This document shows, piece by piece, positions 1 to 9,768 of a DNA stretch of 49,811 nt. Origin of the DNA: Vibrio ichthyoenteri ATCC 700023 (GTDB taxonomy: Bacteria; Pseudomonadota; Gammaproteobacteria; Enterobacterales; Vibrionaceae). How positions within the stretch are numbered: the first letter of the stretch is position 1; each line of letters starts with the position of its first letter. The notes below the pieces were generated by a model that was not told the origin of the DNA, searched no databases, and worked only from the letters and a program-made list of their open reading frames with translations. The stretch lies in NCBI RefSeq assembly GCF_000222605.1, contig NZ_AFWF01000030.1, positions 1 through 49,811 on the forward strand, given 5' to 3'. The position numbers and the translations under genes are program-made.

Positions 1-14
1 ATTAACGGTGATAA

Positions 15-452
15 TTACTTCGCGTAAACGTCAGTAAAATCACGTTTTAGGATAGGGTCGCGACGAGCTTTTTTAAGCTGTTTAACCATATCTTTCACAC
101 AGTTGTGTAGAACTTGATCAAGTAGAGAAGCGCGGTAGTCGTCTTTCTCTGCGTCAGTCATGTCTTTTGGTAGGTTTAGAGTCGGGAACTCTTCCATTAC
201 GTTCAAGCCTGCAAATGCTTGGCTTACAGAAACTAGAGCGTGGAACTGCTCAAAGTTATCTAGAATGTTTTGTGCACTTTTTGGTAATTGATCCCAAGAG
301 CCACGAACTGCTTCTTCAGAAACTTCATGAATAGATACGACCATTTCGTACATTGCTTCTGGAACACCGTCAAATTCGATTACTTGACGAAGTTCAGCTG
401 AAACTGTTGATAGATCGACGATTTTTTTCTCATTCGGAGTTACGTCAGACAT
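15..452 (-). CDS. DUF3069 family protein
   Basis: 145-aa acidic, soluble protein with no signal peptide or membrane segment. Its sequence (VDLSTVSAELRQVIEFD near the N-terminus; VLHNCVKDMVKQLKKARRD near the C-terminus) matches my memory of DUF3069, a gammaproteobacterial family common in Vibrio with no known function. It looks mostly helical. The ATG is preceded on the minus strand by an A/G-rich stretch. It is transcribed divergently from the diguanylate cyclase at 595, with about 140 bp between them for two promoters. The family name is from recall; function is unknown. Confidence 0.65.
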   Translation of the reverse strand: MSDVTPNEKKIVDLSTVSAELRQVIEFDGVPEAMYEMVVSIHEVSEEAVRGSWDQLPKSAQNILDNFEQFHALVSVSQAFAGLNVMEEFPTLNLPKDMTDAEKDDYRASLLDQVLHNCVKDMVKQLKKARRDPILKRDFTDVYAK

Positions 453-594
453 AGCGTTTTCTCTTTTAATTGTATATTCCGCGCTATGCTAGTTTTTCTG
501 CAAAAAATGTCAACCTCGGTGGATGAATACAAGGTCCTAATGTATGCTTATTAAGCAACTGATTTGTCAGGTCGTTTCAGAACAGGAATAGAAT

Positions 595-1572
595 GTGGAA
601 AAAACAGGATCTCCTATGAAAATATTGCTCGTTGACGATGTGCAGATGGAAAGGATGCAATTAGCGGTTCGGCTTAAACAACTAAGGCATATTGTTGAAA
701 TGGCGAGTTCAGGTGCGATGGCATTAGAGCTTTATCCGCAATTCTCTCCCGATCTCGTGTTACTTGATATCACGATGCCCGACATGAACGGCTTTGAAGT
801 CTCCTCAAAAATACGTGAGTATTATCCGGAGTGGATTCCTATTATCTTTCTTAGCGGCCATGATGCCCCACAGATGATTGCCGATGCGATAGAAGCAGGC
901 GGTGACGACTATTTGATCAAACCTGTCGACAGATTGGTATTGAAAGCGAAATTGATTGCGATGCAGCGCATTGCTTTTATGCGACGCCAACTCAACCAAA
1001 AATCAGCAGACCTTGCCAAAGCAAATCAAGAACTGGAAAAGCTCGCCAGTGAAGATGGCCTGACAAAAGTGCGTAATCGACGCGACGTAGACCAAAAGCT
1101 AAAAGAAATGATTTCGGTGCATGGTCGTCACTCGGTTTCGCTAACCGTCATACTATTAGATGTAGACTTTTTTAAACTCTACAACGACAATTACGGCCAT
1201 ATTGAAGGCGACAAATGTTTAATCCAACTTGCTGCTGCTTTAAACCATCTGTTTGTGCGAAACGGTGAAGTGGTGGGCCGTTACGGCGGCGAAGAGTTTG
1301 TCGTGTTACTTGGTCACAGTGATGTCTATCAAGCCGAAATTCATGCGCAGCGGATCAAAGAATGCATTGCTGAACTTGAAGTGAGGCACGAATTCAGCAA
1401 AGTTTCTGGCTGTGTGACGGTGTCACAGGGCGTAGCAAGTATTCAACCGACCGGTCGCGAAACCATTGAACAGCTTTATCACATGGCGGATTGTGCATTG
1501 TATCAAGCTAAACACCAAGGTAGAGACCGTTACGTGATTTATGACCCTTCAATGGAATACCAAGAATCATAA
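595..1572 (+). CDS. Response regulator with diguanylate cyclase output (REC-GGDEF)
   Basis: 325-aa cytoplasmic protein. Residues ~9-125 form a CheY-like receiver with the acidic pair D14/D15, phospho-acceptor D58 (LVLLDITMPD) and K109 (LIKP). A short coiled linker (~130-152) leads to a GGDEF domain with metal-binding D189/D191 (LLDVDFF) and the active site RYGGEEF at 229-235, so it should make c-di-GMP when phosphorylated. The position of the inhibitory RxxD site reads R222-N-G-E225, so the Asp is a Glu and feedback inhibition may be altered. The GTG start has AGGAA 6 nt upstream; an in-frame ATG at 616 (AGGA 6 nt upstream) starts just before the receiver core and is equally plausible. The outer-membrane protein gene follows after 39 bp. 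The cognate kinase is not adjacent. Confidence 0.9.
   Translation: MEKTGSPMKILLVDDVQMERMQLAVRLKQLRHIVEMASSGAMALELYPQFSPDLVLLDITMPDMNGFEVSSKIREYYPEWIPIIFLSGHDAPQMIADAIEAGGDDYLIKPVDRLVLKAKLIAMQRIAFMRRQLNQKSADLAKANQELEKLASEDGLTKVRNRRDVDQKLKEMISVHGRHSVSLTVILLDVDFFKLYNDNYGHIEGDKCLIQLAAALNHLFVRNGEVVGRYGGEEFVVLLGHSDVYQAEIHAQRIKECIAELEVRHEFSKVSGCVTVSQGVASIQPTGRETIEQLYHMADCALYQAKHQGRDRYVIYDPSMEYQES
1414..1426. promoter_or_regulatory. matS site (MatP binding), perfect consensus
   Basis: GTGACGGTGTCAC matches the enterobacterial/Vibrio matS consensus GTGACRNYGTCAC at every fixed position. It lies inside the GGDEF coding region, encoding part of CVTVSQG. MatP bound to such sites organises the replication terminus (Ter) domain and links it to the division septum. 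A second perfect site lies at 13049. Confidence 0.75.
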
Positions 1573-1611
1573 TTAATACGCTCGAAGAACGCGCAACCGC
1601 AAATTTTAAAC

Positions 1612-2592
1612 ATGAAAAAACTGACCCTAATGGCGAGTGCATTGCTATGCACTACGCCGAGCGTATCTGCCCGCGAAGGGCACTCACAAGTTCAATCTTA
1701 TCTTGAACAAGCATTCTCTGCTGCAATAGTAATGACCGACAGTGATGTGCTGACACTCGGTGTACACGACTTTGATCCCAATGAATGGCTCAACATCGAC
1801 AATGAAAACCTAGGTTCAGCAGACTCTATTGATTTACGCCAGCGCTTCGCCGTTTCCGCACTGCCATTCACCATTGATATCAGCGATGAAGAGGCGATGC
1901 ATAAATCGCAGTTATTTTTCCGCTTATCGGCCTTGGTTTCAAATCAATATGTGGTTATTCGTGGTGTGGAAAATGACGATACACAAAGGGAAGTCGTGTT
2001 GGGGGCTTTTTCAGCCTATCGTTATCAATATAAGATCAACGAAGAGTGGCAACTTACTCCTGGTTTAGGTTTACACTTACAATATTTTCGCAACGAGCAT
2101 AACTACAACTCAGATGCCTCTAATCAGTATGTCAAACCCGCATTAGATGGCGTCGTGTTCAATACTTCGGCGTGGGCAACCACTTTAGAACCGCACGTTG
2201 AACTCAAATACAACCGCGAACGAGACTGGGGCAGTTGGAACGCGACCAGTGCTGTTCATTACTTCTATGGTCGTGGTTGGGGTGAAGCGAATAATGGTGA
2301 TGTTGGCAACCCTCACGGGTGGTACGTCGCTAACGGTTTGGAAGCGTTTTACAACATGACAAAATGGGGTAGAAGCGTTCAATCACTCTATTCGAGCATC
2401 AAGCGTATTGATCTTGGGGGCGATACTGAAGAACCAATGGGCACTCATTACTACTACGAAACATCGGTGGGATGGCTTATGACGCCACCGTTCAAATCCA
2501 GTTGGATTGATAACATTGGTATTGGCTTTAACTTAAATTACGATAGCCGCCTAAAAGGTGGCAGTATTGTCTTGTTCTTCAATCAAGACTAA
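1612..2592 (+). CDS. Probable outer-membrane beta-barrel (solitary autotransporter-barrel type)
   Basis: 326-aa protein with a clear Sec signal peptide (MKKLTLMASALLC, cleavage likely after VSA at ~20). The mature part is rich in aromatic and glycine residues with alternating patterns (VHYFYGRGWGEANNG, THYYYETSVGWL, IGIGFNLNYDSRLKGG) typical of beta-barrel strands. It resembles the family I remember as 'solitary outer membrane autotransporter beta-barrel' (Omp_AT, PF11557), found in Vibrionaceae. No passenger domain is present. The start has no strong Shine-Dalgarno, and the gene sits 39 bp behind the diguanylate cyclase, so it may be co-transcribed. The family assignment is moderate; the barrel and export calls are firmer. 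Confidence 0.6.
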   Translation: MKKLTLMASALLCTTPSVSAREGHSQVQSYLEQAFSAAIVMTDSDVLTLGVHDFDPNEWLNIDNENLGSADSIDLRQRFAVSALPFTIDISDEEAMHKSQLFFRLSALVSNQYVVIRGVENDDTQREVVLGAFSAYRYQYKINEEWQLTPGLGLHLQYFRNEHNYNSDASNQYVKPALDGVVFNTSAWATTLEPHVELKYNRERDWGSWNATSAVHYFYGRGWGEANNGDVGNPHGWYVANGLEAFYNMTKWGRSVQSLYSSIKRIDLGGDTEEPMGTHYYYETSVGWLMTPPFKSSWIDNIGIGFNLNYDSRLKGGSIVLFFNQD

Positions 2593-2649
2593 TCCATAAA
2601 CCAGTAGTTCAGTAGAACCGCAGTTCCATCGCTCCTAAATCCCTAGAGG

Positions 2650-3885
2650 CTAAGCTGCTTTCACGCAGTTTCGGCCACCTTTTTTGGCTTTGTAGAGTGC
2701 TTGGTCGGCTGACTTTAAGACTTTCTTGGTATCTCTGACTTCGAGACTATCCGCCACCCCGATACTAATGGTTAAGGATACCTTGTCTTGTGCTTTGCGA
2801 CCGCCACGTTTTTTATGGCCTTCTTTATTGTCTTTGGGACGTGTAGGTCTATTACGAAGTACCAATTCGTACTCTTCAATACTAATGCGTAAGTCTTCCA
2901 AATAATCCCATGCGTCATCGACCGTTTTACCTTTGAACAAGACAGTAAACTCTTCACCACCATAGCGATACACTTTGGCATTGCCACCCACTTCGCCTAA
3001 TTTGGTCGCCACTAATTTCAATACGTCGTCACCGGTGTCATGGCCGTAAGTATCATTGAACGATTTAAAGTGGTCGATATCCAACATTGCGATGGTGTAC
3101 TTGCGGCCCAAATGCTTCATGTCAGATTCAAGTGCTAGTCGGCCCGGGATGCCTGTTAGTCGATCATTAAAAGCTAACTCGTAACTCGCAGAGATGAGAT
3201 AGACCAACAATAAAATCCCAGAGATAACAAACATAGAGCTCGACACGTAAGGGACATGGAAAAAGACGAAGGTAACGGAGGTCAATAAGATGGCTGAATA
3301 AATTGCAGCGTCGATGATTCGGTTATGACGTAAAACAATAATAGCGCTCGATAACGAGAGTGCGACTAGATACAGCACTAATACAAAAGGCAAGCGAGAG
3401 ATTTCTGGTACCACAAATAAGAAAGTCTCGCTTATGTCGCTAAATCCGCCCGCGTAGAAATGGCTGAGGATCAATTCACACCACAGCACAAACAACGCTA
3501 ACACCAACAAATAGATGACGAAACTGCGGCTTCGAACACTATTATCTTTGAACATGTAGATGATCATACATGCAATAGGTTGTAACAACGCTAACAGCGA
3601 CAACTCTAATAGCGTCGTTCCCGTCGATAATGGGCTTTGTAGCCTTGTTTGGATGATCCAATATGAGACGAGCAATGCGGTTGCAACCATCGCGCATCGG
3701 CTTTGCTTAAACGCGTGGCTTAGAAGAATTGTTGAGATAAAGAGAATATAGGGAAGGCTAGTACTGACCGTTTCATTTGCTTCAATCAAAGCAGAAACGT
3801 TATTCATGCCAAGAGCAATCATCAATAACAGCAGAAGCGGAAACGCAAACCGGAACCAATTTGACGTGACCAAAGAAAACGACAT
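2650..3885 (-). CDS. Membrane diguanylate cyclase (multi-TM + GGDEF)
   Basis: 411-aa protein. The N-terminal ~230 residues form about seven to eight hydrophobic segments (for example FRFAFPLLLLLMIALG, YLLVLALFVLWCELIL, SMFVISGILLLVYLI) with no periplasmic sensor domain of note. The C-terminal GGDEF domain (~240-408) has LDIDHFKSFNDTYGHDTGD and the active site RYGGEEF. No RxxD inhibitory site is visible (GNAKVYRYGGEEF). Between the last helices of the domain there is a Lys/Arg-rich insert of roughly 25 residues (RPTRPKDNKEGHKKRGGRKA) that is unusual for GGDEF folds. It is convergent with the outer-membrane gene, with only 57 bp between the stops. Signal sensed is unknown. Confidence 0.88.
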   Translation of the reverse strand: MSFSLVTSNWFRFAFPLLLLLMIALGMNNVSALIEANETVSTSLPYILFISTILLSHAFKQSRCAMVATALLVSYWIIQTRLQSPLSTGTTLLELSLLALLQPIACMIIYMFKDNSVRSRSFVIYLLVLALFVLWCELILSHFYAGGFSDISETFLFVVPEISRLPFVLVLYLVALSLSSAIIVLRHNRIIDAAIYSAILLTSVTFVFFHVPYVSSSMFVISGILLLVYLISASYELAFNDRLTGIPGRLALESDMKHLGRKYTIAMLDIDHFKSFNDTYGHDTGDDVLKLVATKLGEVGGNAKVYRYGGEEFTVLFKGKTVDDAWDYLEDLRISIEEYELVLRNRPTRPKDNKEGHKKRGGRKAQDKVSLTISIGVADSLEVRDTKKVLKSADQALYKAKKGGRNCVKAA

Positions 3886-4142
3886 GAACTACGCCTTTAT
3901 CATCAAAGATACAATGTTAACAACAATCACAAGGATAACGTTATCTGATGATTTTCCAAGTATTTTGGCCAAATAATCACTGGAAAATGCGTCTTAATGT
4001 AAACAATTGCGAAGATTTCCGCACAAATAACAGGCCTGAGCTAGAATTTGAGTAACTTAGTTATTGCTATTAATCTGGTTTTAAAGCATTTTTGTTAAAA
4101 TGCGGGTGTAAATTAAGCGATTTATTTGTAGGAGCAGTGCGT

Positions 4143-4502
4143 ATGCAGATCAGTGTTGATGTTCACAACTATATGGAAACATTAGTAGGTCAGGTATTGG
4201 CTCAATCAGAGTTTACAGAGTCTTTTGATAACGACCAACTGGCTGACCTTGCCTGTTTGGCACTTAATCAGCTTAGACCGGTGTATATCCGACACGATAT
4301 CGATTTTCTCTCGACACTTTCTGAAGAACGTCTGATGATACTCAAAAGCTATGCAAATATTGCAGTAGAGTCAGCCAAATCGATGATAGTAGATGATCGA
4401 CGTAAGTTGCGAGAAGAGGATTTGCCTGTGAGCTATAGTAAGTCTCGTTTTGATGAAGACGCTGAATTGGAGTGGTTTGAAAAACCATTGATACCTAAAT
4501 AG
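4143..4502 (+). CDS. Late competence development ComFB family protein
   Basis: 119-aa soluble protein when started at the ATG at 4143, which has TAGGAG about 10 nt upstream. A longer reading from a TTG at 4092 adds 17 residues that look non-coding. The N-terminal pattern VHNYMETLVGQVL and LADLACLALNQLRPVYIRHDIDF matches the ComFB family as I remember it from Vibrio, which lacks the cysteine pairs of the Bacillus protein. Some cyanobacterial ComFB members have been reported to bind c-di-GMP (recall), which fits a position next to two diguanylate cyclases, but no binding motif can be proved here. Confidence 0.65.
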   Translation: MQISVDVHNYMETLVGQVLAQSEFTESFDNDQLADLACLALNQLRPVYIRHDIDFLSTLSEERLMILKSYANIAVESAKSMIVDDRRKLREEDLPVSYSKSRFDEDAELEWFEKPLIPK

Positions 4503-4593
4503 CAGTACCTTGTTACGCTATACGCTGTTTAAAATACGTTATCATCGCTCAATCGTTAAAAGTTAGTCTAACAAGAAAAGTTAAGGAGTTAAG

Positions 4594-4872
4594 GTGGGGT
4601 TATTCTCTCGCTTATTTGGCAGCAAAAAGCCAACGGTAGAAGTGCAAGTTGAACCGGTAGAATATAAGGGCTTCCTCATCTATCAAGAAGCGATCGCAGA
4701 AGCAGGCCAGTACCGTATCGCCGGCAGAATTGAAAAAGAGATCGAAGGTGAAATCAAAACCCATCGCTTTATTCGATCGGATGTTCTTTCTTCTCGATCT
4801 GATGCTGATGAATTCATGCTCAAGAAAGCGCAAATGTTTATCGACCAAATGGGTACGAATATTTTCGATTAG
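4594..4872 (+). CDS. PF10115 'HlyU'-family small protein
   Basis: 92-aa protein with a GTG start and a strong AAGGAG Shine-Dalgarno 6-7 nt upstream. The motif EYKGFLIYQEAIAEAGQYRIAG followed by KEIEGEIKTHRFIRSD is typical of the family PF10115, often labelled 'transcriptional activator HlyU'. It is not the ArsR-type winged-helix HlyU that activates haemolysin in V. cholerae and shows no DNA-binding helix, so the regulatory label should be treated with care. A terminator follows at 4908. Confidence 0.65.
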   Translation: MGLFSRLFGSKKPTVEVQVEPVEYKGFLIYQEAIAEAGQYRIAGRIEKEIEGEIKTHRFIRSDVLSSRSDADEFMLKKAQMFIDQMGTNIFD

Positions 4873-4907
4873 ATCTTTACGTAATTGATAGATGTCATAC
4901 ATTGAAG

Positions 4908-4942
4908 AACCATTAGCCGCTATGCTGATGGTTTCTTTTTTT
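4908..4942 (+). terminator. Rho-independent terminator after the HlyU-family gene
   Basis: Imperfect stem of AACCATTAGC with GCTGATGGTT (loop CGCTAT), followed by a run of seven T's. It separates the small gene from the pntA promoter region. Confidence 0.7.
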
Positions 4943-5166
4943 GTGTCACAAGAGTAAGTAACTGTTTTTTTATCCGTTTTTGCGACCTGGTTTGACCTCT
5001 GTTCAGGTTGATTGGTGTTGTTTCATTACATGCAAAATTGCAAAATAGGGGATTGCTTTCGGTTATATGTAATGAAATTTTGTTTTTTTATTACAAAAAG
5101 CTTGTATTTCATACGCCCGTTAGATAAAAACAGAATAATCATTGTGCCAATAGTCAAGGAATAGCT

Positions 5167-6717
5167 ATGCAAATTGGTGTGCCAAAAGAAATACTCGCAG
5201 GCGAAACGCGAGTTGCTGCATCGCCGAAATCGGTTGAGCAGCTTATTAAACTGGGATTCGACGTGGTTGTTGAATCTCAAGCAGGGGCGTTAGCAAGTTT
5301 TGACAATGCCGCTTTTGAATCTGCCGGAGCCAAAGTGGTTTCAGCTGAAGAAGCTTGGTCGTCAGACATCATCTTCAAAGTAAACGCGCCTATCGCGGAT
5401 ACTGACAAGGGTATTGATGAATTTGCACTTCTTAAAGAGGGCGCAACCTTAGTCAGTTTCATTTGGCCGGCACAAAATGCTGAGCTTATGGAAAAGCTTT
5501 CAAGTAAAAATATCAATGTAATGGCGATGGATGCGGTTCCTCGTATTTCGCGAGCTCAAGCTCTTGATGCGCTGTCCTCTATGGCAAACATTGCTGGTTA
5601 CCGTGCAGTGGTTGAAGCCGCTCATGAATTTGGTCGTTTCTTTACCGGTCAAATTACAGCCGCAGGTAAAGTTCCGCCGGCGAAAGTTTTGGTTGCTGGT
5701 GCGGGTGTTGCCGGTCTTGCTGCTATCGGTGCTGCGGGTAGCTTAGGTGCTATCGTGCGTGCGTTTGACGTACGTCCGGAAGTAAAAGAGCAAGTGCAAT
5801 CAATGGGTGCAGAGTTCTTGGAAGTGGATTTTCAAGAAAACTCAGGCTCAGGCGATGGCTACGCGAAAGAAATGTCTGATGATTTCAACAAAAAAGCTGC
5901 TGAGCTGTACGCTGAGCAAGCCAAAGATGTTGATATCATTGTAACTACCGCGCTTATTCCAGGCCGTCCGGCACCGAAGCTAATCACCAAAGAGATGGTC
6001 GATAGCATGAAAGCGGGCAGCGTTATCGTTGACCTTGCAGCGGCCAACGGTGGTAACTGTGAGTACACCGTAGCGGATCAAGTCATTACAACAGCGAATG
6101 GCGTTAAGGTTGTGGGCTATACCGATATGGTTGGCCGTCTACCAACGCAATCATCTCAGCTATATTCAACCAACCTCGTAAACCTAATGAAGCTTCTTTG
6201 CAAAGAAAAAGATGGCAACATTGATATCGACTTCGAAGATGTGGTTCTACGTGGTGTTACCGTTGTAAAAGAAGGCGAAGTGACGTGGCCTGCGCCACCG
6301 ATTCAAGTTTCTGCACAGCCAGAACAAAAAGCTGCGCCAGCACCAGTACCAAAGAAAGAGGCCGAGCCGGTTTCTCCTGTTAAGAAGTTTGTTGGCTTAG
6401 GTGTTGCGGTTGCCGCTTTTGGCTGGGTTGCGTCTGTCGCTCCTGCTGCATTCCTAGCACACTTTACGGTATTCGTATTGGCGTGTGTGGTGGGTTACTA
6501 CGTTGTATGGAATGTTAGCCACTCGCTGCATACTCCTCTTATGTCAGTAACTAATGCGATCTCAGGCATTATTGTTGTGGGTGCATTACTGCAAATCGGT
6601 CAAGGCAATGGTGTGGTGACGTTCTTGTCATTCATTGCAGTACTGATTGCCAGTATCAACATCTTTGGCGGGTTTACCGTTACCAAGCGCATGCTTGAAA
6701 TGTTCCGTAAGAACTAA
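5167..6717 (+). CDS. pntA: NAD(P) transhydrogenase subunit alpha
   Basis: 516-aa subunit of the proton-translocating nicotinamide nucleotide transhydrogenase (NADH + NADP+ to NAD+ + NADPH, driven by the proton gradient). The N-terminal [20 protein letters not shown] and the Rossmann motif [22 protein letters not shown] mark the NAD-binding domain I (alanine dehydrogenase-like). A proline/alanine-rich linker ([18 protein letters not shown]) leads to four C-terminal membrane helices. Length is close to the 510 aa of E. coli PntA. It has an ATG start with AAGGAATAG upstream, and pntB follows after 15 bp as an operon partner. Confidence 0.97.
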   Translation: MQIGVPKEILAGETRVAASPKSVEQLIKLGFDVVVESQAGALASFDNAAFESAGAKVVSAEEAWSSDIIFKVNAPIADTDKGIDEFALLKEGATLVSFIWPAQNAELMEKLSSKNINVMAMDAVPRISRAQALDALSSMANIAGYRAVVEAAHEFGRFFTGQITAAGKVPPAKVLVAGAGVAGLAAIGAAGSLGAIVRAFDVRPEVKEQVQSMGAEFLEVDFQENSGSGDGYAKEMSDDFNKKAAELYAEQAKDVDIIVTTALIPGRPAPKLITKEMVDSMKAGSVIVDLAAANGGNCEYTVADQVITTANGVKVVGYTDMVGRLPTQSSQLYSTNLVNLMKLLCKEKDGNIDIDFEDVVLRGVTVVKEGEVTWPAPPIQVSAQPEQKAAPAPVPKKEAEPVSPVKKFVGLGVAVAAFGWVASVAPAAFLAHFTVFVLACVVGYYVVWNVSHSLHTPLMSVTNAISGIIVVGALLQIGQGNGVVTFLSFIAVLIASINIFGGFTVTKRMLEMFRKN

Positions 6718-6732
6718 TAGGAGTTACAAGGA

Positions 6733-8109
6733 ATGTCTGCAGGACTAGTACAAGCAGCTTACATTGTTGCTGCCTTATTCTTTATCATGAGCCTTGCGGG
6801 GCTATCAAAGCAGGAATCTGCACGCGCTGGTAACTACTACGGTATTGCTGGTATGACGATCGCTTTGATCGCAACGATCTTTAACCCAGAAGCAAGCGGT
6901 ACAGTATGGGTTATCATTGCGATGGCAATCGGTGGCTCAATCGGTATTTTCTACGCGAAGAAAGTAGAAATGACCGAAATGCCGGAATTAGTTGCGATCC
7001 TACACAGCTTTGTTGGTATGGCGGCGGTGTTAGTAGGTTTCAACAGTTACTTAGATGCACCAGTGGCCGCAACACACGCTGAACACGTTATCCACCTTGT
7101 GGAAGTGTTCTTAGGCGTGTTTATCGGTGCTGTGACGTTTACCGGTTCAATTGTTGCGTTTGGTAAACTGCGCGGTGTGATTTCATCTTCTGCGCTTAAC
7201 CTACCACACAAACACAAAATGAACTTGGCTGCGATTGTTGTTTCAACGTTGCTGATGATCTACTTCGTTAAAGCTGATGGCAGTATGTTTGCCCTTATCT
7301 TCATGACGTTGATCGCGTTCGTATTTGGTTACCACCTTGTGGCTTCAATCGGCGGTGCTGATATGCCAGTTGTGGTATCAATGTTGAACTCTTACTCAGG
7401 TTGGGCAGCGGCGGCGGCAGGTTTCATGCTAGCAAACGATCTTCTGATCGTAACCGGTGCATTGGTTGGTTCGTCAGGTGCGATCCTTTCATACATCATG
7501 TGTAAGGCAATGAACCGTTCGTTTATCAGTGTTATTGCTGGTGGCTTTGGTCAAGAAGTCGTTGTCTCTAGCGATGAAGAGTACGGTGAACACCGTGAAA
7601 CCAATGCGGAAGATGTGGCTGATATGCTGAAAAATGCTAAATCAGTAATCATCACTCCTGGATACGGCATGGCGGTAGCGCAAGCACAATACCCAGTGCA
7701 CGAGATCACTGAAAAACTTCGCGCCCAAGGCGTTGAAGTGCGCTTTGGTATTCACCCTGTTGCGGGTCGACTACCTGGTCACATGAACGTGTTGCTTGCT
7801 GAAGCGAAAGTACCATACGACATCGTGTTAGAGATGGATGAAATCAACGACGATTTCCCACAAACAGACGTTGTTTTGATAATTGGTGCGAACGATACAG
7901 TAAACCCAGCGGCACTTGAAGATCCAAACAGTCCAATTGCAGGAATGCCAGTGTTGGAAGTTTGGAATGCGAAAGATGTAATCGTATTCAAGCGTTCAAT
8001 GAATACCGGTTACGCTGGTGTTCAAAACCCACTGTTCTTTAAAGAAAATACCCAAATGCTATTTGGTGATGCGAAAGAGAGTGTAGACGCGATTGCTAAA
8101 GCATTATAA
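6733..8109 (+). CDS. pntB: NAD(P) transhydrogenase subunit beta
   Basis: 458-aa partner of PntA. About nine transmembrane helices in the first ~280 residues form the proton channel. The C-terminal domain III binds NADP(H) and contains the hallmark [10 protein letters not shown] loop and [31 protein letters not shown] precedes the ATG. Length is close to E. coli PntB (462 aa). From memory, V. cholerae has the same pair (VCA0563-0564) directly before the vxr genes on chromosome II. Confidence 0.97.
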   Translation: MSAGLVQAAYIVAALFFIMSLAGLSKQESARAGNYYGIAGMTIALIATIFNPEASGTVWVIIAMAIGGSIGIFYAKKVEMTEMPELVAILHSFVGMAAVLVGFNSYLDAPVAATHAEHVIHLVEVFLGVFIGAVTFTGSIVAFGKLRGVISSSALNLPHKHKMNLAAIVVSTLLMIYFVKADGSMFALIFMTLIAFVFGYHLVASIGGADMPVVVSMLNSYSGWAAAAAGFMLANDLLIVTGALVGSSGAILSYIMCKAMNRSFISVIAGGFGQEVVVSSDEEYGEHRETNAEDVADMLKNAKSVIITPGYGMAVAQAQYPVHEITEKLRAQGVEVRFGIHPVAGRLPGHMNVLLAEAKVPYDIVLEMDEINDDFPQTDVVLIIGANDTVNPAALEDPNSPIAGMPVLEVWNAKDVIVFKRSMNTGYAGVQNPLFFKENTQMLFGDAKESVDAIAKAL

Positions 8110-8128
8110 GCTTTACGCGAATAACAAA

Positions 8129-8153
8129 GGCCAGCACGTTTGCTGGCCTTTTT
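8129..8153 (+). terminator. Rho-independent terminator of pntAB
   Basis: Perfect 8-bp stem GGCCAGCA / TGCTGGCC with loop CGTT followed by TTTTT. Confidence 0.92.
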
Positions 8154-8313
8154 CCTTTCTGACGCCACATAGCGCTCTATTTGAATCAAAAGAGCAGGGC
8201 GATAAGAACTCGTCCACCATTGCATAATTGACACGAATATTACATTTTCAATGTCAATTTTTGCCATAATCAGGCATTGTAGTGGTAAATAGTTGATTTA
8301 ATAAGTTTTTGCT

Positions 8314-9768
8314 TTGAAACACATAATCATCAAATCGCTGTTAATCCCATTAAGCGCAATCTCATGGAGCGCTAATGCTGATTCTTTACCTGAACGTATT
8401 GATAAATTTGTAAATTTATTCAAAACGTCGGAAGCTTCAGTCTCATATGATATTCGCGTATTGCAGTCAGATTATCCTACTCGATTGCTAACTCCTGAGT
8501 CGATGCTGCCGCAAACATCGAGTTACCCACTAAAAGATATTCAGCGCCTTTATCAGTTATCGGTCACCTGTACAGGCAAGCTACCGCTTAGCCCTTTGGT
8601 AACAGAACCGCTGGTCTTTACGCGAGCGATGTGTAAAAACAACACGTTAAGCCCAACATGGTTTGCGCGTAGTGGCCTCATCCATCCTGGCGGCGGCACC
8701 TATGCAAATCGTTACGTCGTAACGCATCCGTCAGAGGTTGAAGCACTCGAGCAGTATATGCATATTAAAGAACGACCATTTGCAGCAGAAAACACACTGC
8801 TCGGTCGTTTGCAGCGCATGAGTGAAGAAACCGTTATTGCTTTAATCTCAGGCGCGAGTATGTTTATCGAAGACGAAGATTTATGGCTGCGTAAGAACGA
8901 CAGTTATTACATCTATCCTGAATCGATATGGAGCAAAAACGTAACACGATCAGGTTTGAGCTTATCAAGCGGCGGTAGTTCCGCGACCTGTTTTGTGCAA
9001 CGTGGTAACATATGTTGGGATGTTGAAGACCATGCTGATATTTTAAGAATTAGCATGGTGGCATTGGTTATCGCCAATATTCTATTGGTGATCGGCTGGT
9101 CAATTTATCGCTGGAATACCAAGCGACGTGACATGCAAAGTCGCATGTTGGTGCTACAGATTTTAACACATGAATTACGCACTCCAATTGCCAGTCTATC
9201 CCTCACGGTGGAAGGGTTTAGACGAGAATTTGAGCGACTCCCTGAATCTGTTTACGATGAATTTCGCCGATTATGCGAAGATTCTCGAAGATTGAGACAA
9301 TTAGCAGAGGCAAGTAAAGATTATTTGCAGTCTGATAACAAACCGCTGGCGTCAGAATGGGTACCATCTGTCGCTGAGTGGTTAGAGTATAAGATCGAAG
9401 AAGAGTTTAACGCACCGATTGATTTTGCAATCAATCATGATATTGCCGCCAAACTTAATGTCTACTGGCTAGGCACGTGCATCGACAATCTAATTCGAAA
9501 CGCGGTTAAATATGGAGTTAAACCGATTAAGCTGGATGTGAAAACATCCAAAAATAAAATTACGTTCAGCGTGATAGACCAAGGACTTTTAACGCAAAAA
9601 GATTGGCGCCAAGTGCGCAAACCTTTTGTTAGTAAGAGTGGTCTAGGCTTGGGCTTGACTATCGTTGACTCTATGGTGGGGCGTATGGGAGGAAAAATGA
9701 CTCTCATTGGGCCACCGACAACGTTTATATTGGAGATACCTTGTGAAACAGACACTGCTTCTCGTTGA
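8314..9768 (+). CDS. vxrA: Sensor histidine kinase VxrA (WigK)
   Basis: 484-aa inner-membrane kinase. A signal sequence or first membrane segment at ~1-22 is followed by a periplasmic DUF3404 sensor domain (~23-240) with cysteines that could form disulphides, a membrane helix at ~245-266 (MVALVIANILLVIGWSIY), HisKA with phospho-acceptor H286 (ILTHELRTP), and HATPase with N-box DNLIRNAVKYG and GLGLGLTIV. In V. cholerae VxrAB controls type VI secretion, biofilm and the response to cell-wall damage (as WigKR). The start is TTG with no good Shine-Dalgarno, so the exact N-terminus is uncertain, although the signal peptide fits. It overlaps vxrB by 26 nt. Confidence 0.9.
   Translation: MKHIIIKSLLIPLSAISWSANADSLPERIDKFVNLFKTSEASVSYDIRVLQSDYPTRLLTPESMLPQTSSYPLKDIQRLYQLSVTCTGKLPLSPLVTEPLVFTRAMCKNNTLSPTWFARSGLIHPGGGTYANRYVVTHPSEVEALEQYMHIKERPFAAENTLLGRLQRMSEETVIALISGASMFIEDEDLWLRKNDSYYIYPESIWSKNVTRSGLSLSSGGSSATCFVQRGNICWDVEDHADILRISMVALVIANILLVIGWSIYRWNTKRRDMQSRMLVLQILTHELRTPIASLSLTVEGFRREFERLPESVYDEFRRLCEDSRRLRQLAEASKDYLQSDNKPLASEWVPSVAEWLEYKIEEEFNAPIDFAINHDIAAKLNVYWLGTCIDNLIRNAVKYGVKPIKLDVKTSKNKITFSVIDQGLLTQKDWRQVRKPFVSKSGLGLGLTIVDSMVGRMGGKMTLIGPPTTFILEIPCETDTASR

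Noticed and set aside
4594-4872. HlyU haemolysin activator
   Set aside because: The family label is shared in name only; no ArsR-type winged helix is visible.
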